In this document: positions 23,944-33,255 of the stretch, piece by piece
Numbering within the stretch: position 1 is the first letter of the stretch
How the letters are laid out: each line of letters begins with the position of its first letter
Assembly: GCA_035610365.1 (NCBI GenBank)
Contig: CM069432.1
Span: forward strand, 231,158,532-231,222,531
Source of the DNA: Aquatica leii
Taxonomy: Eukaryota; Arthropoda; Insecta; Coleoptera; Lampyridae
Length of the DNA stretch: 64,000 bases
Direction of reading: 5' to 3'
Program-made: the position numbers and the translations under genes
The notes under the pieces: model-generated
The model's database searches: none
What the model was told of the DNA's origin: nothing
The model's input: the letters and a program-made list of their open reading frames with translations, nothing else

Positions 23944-25152
23944 TATTGGCAAAAGTTACAAGTATAATGTTTCTCATCCTTAGGTTTCACTCCTGTATAG
24001 GCTTTGTAGGTCTATCCCTAGCGATGCTGACATTTTACACAACCGTCCAATTTAATATCTGAACACAATTTAGTGCAAAACATGCAGGTCGCTTCACTTT
24101 TATTTTCAGTACTAGAATCTTCAGTATCGTTTGTGATCTCTTCTATCTTTACATTGAATGACACTTCTTTGCCTTTTTACTTTCTGGCTCTCGTTATCTA
24201 AACTGCGTTTGCTACTATCAACTGCCTTTTTTGACGTTTTATTTTTTTCGCTTGTTTTTTTATTAGCTGTTGTTTTGTCTATCAAGTTTACTAAAATATG
24301 TTGCTTGTTCGTCATTTTCAAGATTTAACTTTGTAGATCGTTTATTAATAGATTCTTCAAATTCTTCTTTGTATGGTGTTGATGTTAACACCGCAGTTTT
24401 ACCTTTCTTTTATATCATGTGGATTAATTTTTTTTTAAATGAGGGAATGGAGTAGTATGTTCTGGTTTGATTACAATTTTTTGGTGCTGGAAGAACACAA
24501 AAGAATGGCAGCTGCATATAATTGTTTCATATTAATTGAACTAGGAGTTTTAGTAAACTTAATGAATTTGCAACAATAAATTCTTCATCTGTCGCTAGAA
24601 TATTTGGTTGGCGGCTTGTCGGTGTTGTTAAGGTTTTTGGTGGTGTTTTTGTGGTAATGATTGCGGTGGTTTTCTTGCTAATTCATTTGTAATATCAGTT
24701 AGCGGACTATGATTTTCTTACTTTTGAATGTTTGTATGCTGTTCTGTGAGTCGATTTGTGGTTTCAGCTAGTTTAAACATCAAATCCACAAAAATTTCCG
24801 GTTTTATTGTATACACATCCGTTTTCTTCAACCCACTTAGTGCTGTTGGGATTCTTCAAGCTTTCATGAATGCGTTTCCAAAAACTTTACCTATTTAAGG
24901 TATTGTAATTCGTATGTCTAGATGTTGTCGCATCCATCTTTGCAGCTCTGAACTGTAGTATGTGCTGAGCGGTGACATAAAAACGACAGGACGCTGTATT
25001 TCCATGAGGAGCATCGACTTGGCCTCGCCCTACTTCTATTTATAGCAAAAAATTTACCTTTAGCACTCATGCAGATTTCCACCGTAACTAAGACTACGTT
25101 CTGCCAAAAATAAACCAACTTGTCGTTTTCCACACAATGACAAACATTTAGA
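23944..25152 (-). pseudogene. pogo/Tigger-like (CENP-B type) transposase relic, C-terminal part
   Basis: The minus strand continues the pogo-like relic that starts near 25,985. From about 25,010 down it reads MEIQRPVVFMSPLSTYYSSE, LQRWMRQHLDIRITI and GKVFGNAFMKA, then (about 24,830) ALSGLKKTDVYTIKPEIF. This is the familiar end of the DDE_1 domain in jerky/pogo-derived insect proteins. After a Pro/Lys-rich linker the C-terminus carries a PHD-like zinc motif, CMFCTKLCSDIK...CVKC...HYTCNFC (about 24,095-23,946), also typical of these genes. Stops and frameshifts are numerous. The catalytic core between 25,152 and 25,406 is interrupted by the palindrome described separately. Confidence 0.75.
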
Positions 25153-25405
25153 TAATGTAGCACTGTTTTTCGGATGTTGCCACGCCACGAAACTTTCACT
25201 TAACGTTACGCTGACCATGCTGTCAGCTTCTTCAGTAGATTTTCAGCGAAGCGGAGCCGAAAGACGGTATAAAACGAGGAACGCAAGACGATAACATCAG
25301 TCTTTAGAAATCTTCTGAAGAAGCTGACAGCATGACCAGCGAAAAAGTTAAGTGAAAGTTTTGTGAAGCGGCAACATCTGAAAAACACTGCTACATTAAA
25401 CAACG
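25153..25405. mobile_element. Penelope-type palindrome with two hammerhead-like cores
   Basis: Two arms of about 85 bp (25,153-25,238 and 25,308-25,405) face each other around a 70-bp spacer that holds TATAAAA. The plus-strand arm contains CTGAAGA (25,315-25,321), GCTG/CAGC (25,323-25,326 with 25,337-25,340) and GAAA (25,341-25,344). This is the conserved hammerhead ribozyme core with a perfect 4-bp stem II. The minus-strand arm has CTGAAGA (25,235-25,229) and a 6-bp stem GCTGAC/GTCAGC, but GTAA instead of GAAA. Penelope-like elements carry such cores in their pLTRs (known literature). A Penelope relic lies 2 kb away. The palindrome interrupts the pogo-like relic. Confidence 0.7.
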
Positions 25406-25985
25406 GCCGTGAAAGCTTGCATTCTAACTGATAAATAGTTTTTTGGTACTGTTATTATCCCCGTCTCGTTGACGTTGTAAATGCAGTCAGTGGATATTTT
25501 TTGTGTTTCTCATTTGTGTAAAGTAACTTTTTTTACAACTAGTCTATTAAATCCCATGGCTCTCGCAATTAAAGTTGGTTTTGGAAAATCTGAGTTTCAC
25601 ATTCGGATGCTGACTTAAAAGGCTATACAACCAAGCTTTACCAGCCTTCTTTTTGTTTGTAATAAATCTATGAAGCAGGCCATTGCGTTGTCCGACTCCT
25701 TAAAGCATCGAAGTTTGTCCTAATAGACGTGTTTCCATAGAAAAATATATTCCACTAATTCTTCCTCCTGTTTTGCAGTGAAAACATGTTTATGACGTCT
25801 TAGTCCTTTTTTTGCTGAATCATCTCTGTAAAAAATACTCCACCTATTTTTTTTCACCCGCGTTTCAATTGTTGTACGAGGAACTCCGTAGTATTTTGAT
25901 GCCTTAAGGTAACCCGTTCTTATTTTTATTACCTCTTCAATAGCTTGCCGCATACAGTTTTTGTCCCAAGCCTGTCTTTCTCTTA
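25406..25985 (-). pseudogene. pogo/Tigger-like transposase relic, N-terminal part
   Basis: The frame at 25,953-25,720 begins MRQAIEEVIKIRTGYLKASK followed by YYGVPRTTIETRVKK and HKHVFTAKQEEELVEYI. This is the Psq/CENP-B-type helix-turn-helix and the start of the second DNA-binding domain. Further downstream on the minus strand, GKAWLYSLLSQHPNVKLRF and then CIYNVNETGIITVPK (about 25,490-25,450) correspond to the stretch around the first catalytic Asp of DDE_1. The expected YNVDETG reads YNVNETG here, so that Asp is Asn. Many stops. Continues beyond the palindrome at 25,153-25,405. Confidence 0.85.
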
Positions 25986-26690
25986 AACTTTCCTATTGCG
26001 TTCCAAGCAAAAGCAAAAATAAGAAAAAAGTTAAGTACTAAAATCATGCCTACAATAAATAAACGTGGTTTGACGGTATATATCTCGTTTTACCCAACTA
26101 CCAGGCGTCTTGTTTTATCCAATTGTGCGTTGAAAGATACATAACTCTATTTTAATAATTAAACAAAACAACTTTCCTAAACATCATATCAATACGTATA
26201 GTACATATATATGGCATTCTCTACATCTACTAACCTTCAATTAATTTTGCACTAACCCAGTAAAATTGAGTTTTATATGTGGAATAAACAATTTAATTTA
26301 ACCTTAGTTTTTGACAACTTAACTAGTTTGCCCACCAGAAGATAACTACAGTAGATAAACAACTTGCAAGACATAGGTATGCATCAAGCGATATTAGTTC
26401 ATGCACTAGCCGGTAAATGAAGCTACTTGTTCTAAGATAAATTTTGGGTGTCCTGTTTTACAAGAGCATCCCGTTTTGCTAAACTATCCCCTATGTATAG
26501 TATAAAACGTGCATATAACAAAAGCATTTTTTGAATAATGCAAATACTGTTTTTAAGTTTTTTATGTAAATATTTTAAGGTATGCAAAGTTGCTTTATCC
26601 TCCTTAATTATCTTCTCAGTAATAAATGTCACTTATTGATTTCAGGAGGGACATAAAAATGACTCAGTTTTTCTTTTTGGCGACGGTTCG
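25986..26690. other. No recognised feature
   Basis: AT-rich DNA between the pogo-like relic and the Penelope-type repeats. The minus-strand frame at 26,432-26,632 has no motif. Confidence 0.4.
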
Positions 26691-26912
26691 TGAACTAAAT
26701 GTGCACTTCGTCAGGCCACCGCAATTTATTATAGTAAGCACGTAAATATAATCAAGGCAATGAAAATTAAAATGTTAGGTTTAAGTATTTCATAATTCTA
26801 TGAATAAAACTTCAGCATTCTAAAGAATATACTGAGAATCAGAGTCTTGATTATATATACGTACTTACTATAATAAATTGCAGTGGCTTTATAAAGTGCA
26901 CATTTAGAGGAC
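26684..26912. repeat. Penelope pLTR-like inverted repeat
   Basis: Arms 26,697-26,757 and 26,850-26,912 are inverted copies: for example AATTTATTATAGTAAGCACG on the left against CGTACTTACTATAATAAATT on the right. The minus strand of the left arm reads CTGACGA (26,714-26,708), A, GTG...CAC (26,706-26,704 with 26,692-26,690), then GAAC. That is a decayed hammerhead-like core (GAAA expected). Position and orientation fit the 3' flank of the minus-strand Penelope relic at 27.1-28.4 kb. Confidence 0.6.
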
Positions 26913-27091
26913 AAGATTAGTAACATTTAAAGAAACTTAATCAGAATATACATACATTATATTCTACTATAAGTTAGTTAATTAAGCTGTTCATTTTATT
27001 CCTCATTTGTTTATAATCATCGCTATTGTTCCTTTATGGTTCTTCTAAGAGAAAGGGCATCAAAAAAACTATGTGTTTGTAAATTCGCAAC

Positions 27092-27122
27092 GTTTCGTGC
27101 AGTTGAATGTGTACTTCTTCAG
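27092..27122 (-). ncRNA. Hammerhead-like core of the Penelope relic
   Basis: On the minus strand: CTGAAGA (27,122-27,116), A, GTAC (27,114-27,111) pairing with GCAC (27,100-27,097) with one A-C mismatch, then GAAAC (27,096-27,092). It lies about 500 bp downstream of the GIY-YIG fragment in the same orientation, where a Penelope pLTR is expected. The weak stem II suggests it is no longer active. Confidence 0.45.
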
Positions 27123-27618
27123 ACTTTTATTGGGCTAATTACAACTGTAGAACGTTAACCTTTTGCACAAACATAGTAGAGTAATTAGTTTTTTTAATAA
27201 TTAAGTTAACTAAGAACTACAATAAATTAATATTTAGAGGTCAAAAACTTTAAACTTTAAAAAGTGATGTGTCCAGAACTACACTTCAAGACAGTCAACA
27301 TTAATCAGCATTAACATCAATTTACATAAACAAAAGACAATTTTAACACTTACAAACGTAGACGTGACAATATTTAAACATATAAGATGTTCAAACTCAA
27401 GGTGATAACATTGATAAAATTATTATGGACATGCGCGAGAATGCTTACATTAATTTATCTTAGTAGTAATATTTTTATAAATCGTATTTAAATTCTGAGT
27501 CTTTATTAAAGTTAACATTATTATCATGATTTGTAATGAATATAATTACCGCTATCAATTTTTTTTGTAATTTGAATCAATATCTAGAATCAAAGGGTTG
27601 TTATAATTATGCCCTGTT

Positions 27619-28440
27619 TCAACATGGTGTAACGGTAGTGCTTAACCGGATGATTGTTTCTTGTTTAGTTAGACCTACATAACATTTATTACAGTCCGTA
27701 CAGTTGATATTGTAAATAACATTATGTCCGTTTTGTATATTAGTATTATCTTTGATTGTACAGCATGTTGTAGATGCTATTTTCCTTGTGTATTTAAACG
27801 CATGGTTGGTGTTTTTAATATTGTAATGAGTTTTCTGCACCGGGTACGATAATTGAAACGTAAGTTAAGTTTGAATTAGAGGTGTTTAATAGTGGTGTAG
27901 TATTAATTACGTTAGTGTTAGATATAATTACGTAAATGATATTGTTAGGATAGTTATTGTTTTGAAGTATTTTTTTAAAGAAGATTTAGATTTTTAGTGT
28001 GGAATTGTGGACTACTAAAATTAATTATTTAGTCTGATTTATATATTAATGTTTTGATAGTGTGAGTTTTTAGATAAGTAATTAATAGCCCTGTTAGACG
28101 CCATTGGTTTAATTTACTAATCTGTAAATAAACCGTTTGTGTTAGAGTCCTTAATTAGTTTTACAACGATCTTCTTCTAATTCAAAAGTAAATTTAAGAT
28201 GAGCGTTATAACTGTTAAAAATTTTAAGTGTGTTTGCAATTTTACTATCTGGAATGCATGTTATGTCAGTTATGATGATAGTTGGTAACTCTAAGTTTCT
28301 TTAAGACGAAGGTGTGCTAAAATAGGTGATGCGGGATTGCCTAAATATGTATTAAATTGTTTAATATAAATGTTATTATATGTAAAGTTGCTAGCATTAA
28401 ATAAAGAGTAGCTATATATGCCTAAAAGTTAATAGATCAT
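27619..28440 (-). pseudogene. Penelope-like element relic: reverse transcriptase and GIY-YIG endonuclease
   Basis: From 28,440 downwards on the minus strand: FTYNNIYIKQ then GNPASPILAHL (consensus G.PMGS..SPILA, an RT motif), DSKIANTLKIFNSYNAHLKF and TFELEED, KPMASNRAINYLSKNSH, NNYPNNIIY, and NLTYVSIIVPG. The open frame 27,840-27,619 then gives GHNVIYNINCTDCNKCYVGL and T, the GIY-YIG-type start with its CxxC pair. This is the order found in Penelope-like retroelements. The catalytic YVDD of RT is not intact; the corresponding place reads IITDITCIP. Several stops and frameshifts. No N-terminal part of RT was seen above 28,440. Confidence 0.82.
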
Positions 28441-31400
28441 TTTGTATCATTTTGTTAGTGGTAATTATTATACTATAAAAAAAATTATCATTTCGGTTCT
28501 GCAAAGCTTTTATTTTATTTCAGTTCCAAATTAAACAAAAATTAATAAAAAAAAACAAAATAGTTTCCATCAAACTAGACATAAAGTTATTTGAGAAATA
28601 AATTATCAAAGTCTGAATTAGTTAAACAATCAAGAAAATTCTATACTGCTATCTAAATAAAAGTCTGCAGGCAGGTTTACAAAAGCACTATTAAAACTCT
28701 CAAAATGAAAGGAAATTTAATCATATTTTTTTCTAATTGCCATGTTTCCTAAAAGTTATTAAAATAGGTTCTATTTTGTTAGAACGGTTTTCCTACTGGA
28801 ATGACTTATATTTCTGTGTGCTAGAACAGGTTATATTTTGTTTTAATTAGATTTTAGAAAAAACTTAAGTGTCTGCAACCCAAACAACAGTTTTTATATT
28901 AGTTAAATAACAGTTTTTACTGAAAGAAATAAACACGACTACTGCAATGCAATGAGTACATTTTTTCTAATAGTGTTAATCCTGCATAACTAAATAGTTT
29001 TCAGTTTTATTTAATATTTTGCATGTAATTTTTATGCTGTTTTGAATGTATTTGGATAACTTAAGGAGATATATAGCAACAACTTTCGCTTGGAAGTTTA
29101 ATTATAATTAATAAAGCTAAATGATAAAGTATGACATAAAATTGTAACTAATTGGAAACGGATTTATTTTATTATTTTCAAAATATAATTTTGTCAGTGT
29201 AAAACGTGTTTGAATATTGACCAATGACAATCAAGATTAAAACTTTCCTATGCTTTCTTTAACTAATTTCTTGAATGGAATAGAGAATAGTTTTAACATA
29301 AATTTAAAGAAAGTAAATAAAATAAATTTATGAAAACATGTAATGTAACTATATAATACATATGTATATGTTTTAATCTTATAAATTATAATTACATATT
29401 TATATAAAACATCTTTTTATGTAATACGACAATTATTATTATTCAATTTGCGTAATAAGTAAACGTTATGATTAATAATAATGTTATAGTCACCATATTT
29501 GTAAGTGTATGTAATAAATTAGTAATTTAAATCTAATAATAACATGATTTATGAGTTCGTCTTTTTTTAGTTACCAGATTGTTTACAAATTTGCTGTATT
29601 TGTATTTTACGTAGGAATACAAAAACAAGTTATATAATAAGAAATTATTACTATTAAACTCTATTTTTAACTTTTTTTTTTTATTTAAAAGCAATTGCTT
29701 TATTAAAAAGTTTTTTATTTTAAAATATTTTGCATAAATGATGTAGTTAATGCAATTATTATTTATTTGTATTCTTTATCACAATTTTAACAAAGATTAT
29801 ATAAATACATTAAACATAACATACACAGACAAAATTAAAAGTTTAATTATTTTTTAGATAGAAGACTGTATAAAAACAAACCAAATGAATTTCTGTAAAG
29901 CGCTGATTGCATTTAACATCTTACAACTTTATTCGCATTAGTCTATTCAACGTTATCTACATAAGTGTATTATTTTTACATAAAGTACATTTTTCTAATA
30001 GTTGTACAATAAACAAGTCACTTGTAAAAATATTTATATCGTAAATTACGACTTATAAACTACTACAACAGTAAAATTATTCATATCTTTTTTAAAATTT
30101 TGTATTGTTCTTTCTTTATTTGTTAACATGTTTAAATTGTTATGGGTTATAGTTAATGATAAAAACATGTATTAAACATATAATCAAAATTTATCAATAA
30201 GGTTTGTGTTAAAAAGCATATATTCTGTATAAAATTACTTTACAATATAAAAATAAAAAAGTAAAACTAAACTTGACAGACAAACATTTTGTACACTATT
30301 ACAAAAAAAAACGAAAAAAAAATTAGTGTACCTATGCTATAAATTAAAAATGGTTAGCTTATATTTAGTATAAATAAAAACGTCAAAGTCATCATTATAA
30401 AAACGTATGTTTTTATGTAAATGTTAATCTCAGTGTATAAAATAATAAAACTGTTCCGTAGTTTATTTTTAAATTTAAATAAACTCAAACATAAAATTTT
30501 GCTATTACAAAATTTGATTATATATATAAATTTGTATTGCATACCAAAACGCATTTATTTTTAAATTAATATAGTTTATAATGACTTTATGTGTTCTTAA
30601 GATCCGTGAACAGAAATTCCATGTGACTATTCCAACAGTTTCCATTTCCGATAATTGTTTTTTACGACCATATATTGTTTTTCTGTTTAAACTCTACACT
30701 TTGATAAAGACCTTTACAAAACTAAGTAAAAATGTTTTTATTAATCTAATATTAGTTTTTATGTACATTAAATGTAACTTGATTTTTCCGTACTTGGTTA
30801 TATGACGGTATTAAAACATTACGCACACTGCAGTGGAACGATCACCAAATTTCAAGAGTTTAAAAAGATAGAAAAATAATGTCAGTTAAAAAATAATAAT
30901 TTGTATATAACAAAATGTAATTTTACGCTATATTTAATCATATAAATGTACAAAAACATTTTTTAATTTATACATACAAAAACACACGTAACTGTCGATA
31001 ATTTTTGATATCAATTTATTTATTTCAGTTATTGTCGTTTAAAAAGTTAATACAAATATCGTACCTTGTTATTTTAGTTTACAAACTATTAGAAACAGAT
31101 ATTTTTCACAGTTTTCATAAATAGCACAATAAAACGCGAGAAAGAACGTCTATGTTAACAGAATCAATCTTTTTTTTTGTTTTTCTAGTTTAGCATATTA
31201 TTTTTTGTGTTGTCCTCATATTGATAAAAAAATTCTAAAGCCGCAAAGCGATAAATCGAAATCTACGTAAAACTATTCAAGGTCAATTGTATTAGTGAAG
31301 TGTGTGTCTAGTAGAAAATACCTTTAAAAGTCTGTAAAATTTTGCTAAAATTGAAAAATATATTTCAAAGTTGATAGTATTTGTTCTTGCGTATGTTACG

Positions 31401-32068
31401 TATAGTAATATAAAACAACCTAAGATTTTTATTTTTTAAATTAAAAAAAAAGAGATTATTTTTTATCAAAAAAAGCACAAAAACAAAGCACGTAACTCTC
31501 ATAGCATAATACTCACTCTCATGCAGCGCTCGACCTCGCGCCGCATTGACGTTTCTTATGCAAATTGACTTTTGACTTTTTGTTAAATTCAAAATTAACA
31601 GGCCAGATCAAATTTTTCACGCTACAGACCAAGTGGCGTTTATTTGCACCCCAGCCGTTTTCACACTTTTGTAGAATGTTTTAAAGAGCAGTGAACAGTG
31701 CAAACGATATTAAGGCATTTTACACATGAGTTTCTTGTTTTTGAAACTTTTTTCCTTAATCTAGGTAATAACGTTTTCTGCCGATTGTCTCAAATTTGTT
31801 CTTATTTTTTAAACAAAAATAGAATTTAATGTGATTTGAAAATTTTAACTAATTTAAAATTAGTTTAAATGATTTTCTTTAAATAATCTTTTTAATACAT
31901 TCATATTTGCGATAGGACCAGTACAATTATGTAATGAAATTTCACCAAAAAAAGGTCCTTATTTAAAAAGCATTTCTGCAAAACTTAAAATAAGACACAA
32001 AAGACTAACAAACAGACTTCTACTATCTACTACTGAGCTCGAAGCTCTCCTAACCTCTTAAATATATA
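28441..32068. other. AT-rich stretch, nothing recognised
   Basis: Extremely AT-rich between about 29,000 and 31,300. The listed short open frames are composition artefacts without motifs. A short less AT-rich patch at 31,520-31,670 (for example CGACCTCGCGCCGCATT) has no reading I can interpret. Confidence 0.5.
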
Positions 32069-32483
32069 GTAGTCTCAAAAATAACAGAATGCTATGTTTT
32101 TAGAAGCTTTTTTTGTTAAAAATCTCTAGTTATACCTGTAAGATTGGCAGAATTAATTATTTCAATCATTCGATTTGATAATTGACGTGTTTAATTAATC
32201 GAGTGACTTTTAACAAAGTCAAATATGTAATAATTTCTTTGTTAAACAATTGATTTCAAATAAGTCATTTTTTAACATTTTTTGGATATCTTTTTTTTCG
32301 CATGTACTTTTTGGAGTCTTTGTCACTGAAGTATTGTGGTGCGGGGTATTGTCTATTTTAATTGCAGAAGGTTAATTTAAATTGCTCAGTAACTTATTCT
32401 CAAACCAATTAAAAATATTAGCTTGATTCATTTTCCCGTGGTAATCTGAGTTTTTGGTCTGTACCAGGAATAAGTCCTTCCCA
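32069..32483 (-). pseudogene. Truncated antiparallel relic of the Sailor-like element
   Basis: On the minus strand this stretch follows exon 4 of the intact element at 33.3-36.0 kb: CTCAGATTACCACGGGAAAA against CTCAGATTACCACGGGGAAA, then AATTGGTTTGAGAATAAGTT and AAAGACTCCAAAAAGT. After a large deletion it matches the 3' non-coding end (CTGCCAATCTTACAGGTATA against CTGCCAATCTTACAAATATA) up to the terminal repeat GTAGTCTCAAAAA at 32,069, preceded by TA. It is 5' truncated near 32,483 and internally deleted, with stops. The relic end sits 1.2 kb from the intact copy, in the opposite orientation. Confidence 0.85.
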
Positions 32484-33253
32484 GACAGAAACGAGCTGGA
32501 GAACTTATTGGAGGAGGCGATGACAAATTGACTTGGGTGTATTAATTATTCAGTCGCACAATGCAAATCGATTAGGTTGGATTACACGATGCCAAACATC
32601 ACTCAACCATAAACTTTACAAAAACCCTATTCCCGTGAAGAATTAAATTTTTAAAATTGAAACTTCTTCAACCTTAAACATAAAACTTCACAAAACTTAA
32701 AAGGGAAAAACGTCCATCGCGCCGCGCCAATAGTTAGTTTCCGATATGGTTTGTTCTAGAATTACATCATCAAGAGTGTTCCTTAATAACAACTAAGTTT
32801 TCTTTTATAAACTTTTACACAGACACAGATATTTAAAAAAAACACCGCTGTGATGAAAGTGTAACCAACAAATATGACAAATTAAACGTAACTTCACGTA
32901 ATTGTATACGAAGTTTCACATCGTACTTTCAACCCTAAACAAAGATAAAAATGAATAAACAAACTCTTAATGGTGTTAACACAAATAGTATCAAATTACT
33001 CGTATCTCAAAGAAACCAAATAAGAAATTGTCGGAACTATAAACCAAAATGTAATCCAAATTTATGAATACAAAGAAAATGCTAAAATAGTGAAAACACA
33101 GCACACGAATATTTAAGCACGTAAAAGCATACATTAATTGAAAAAATTGCTTAAAACATCGATACAACAAAGATAATTTGAAATACATCAATTAAAGCCT
33201 GAGCTACACAATTCGGCATATCTAAACTACATTTGCTTAACCTCCCTTTTATA
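32484..33253. other. Spacer between the two Sailor-like copies
   Basis: No gene seen. It contains a slightly GC-richer patch at 32,700-32,740 (CCATCGCGCCGCGCC) but no repeat or motif I can assign. Confidence 0.4.
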
Positions 33254-33255
33254 TA

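Noticed and set aside
31365..31592. 75-codon minus-strand open frame
   Set aside because: Low-complexity Phe/Leu/Lys-rich C-terminus from AT-rich DNA; no motif, no partner.
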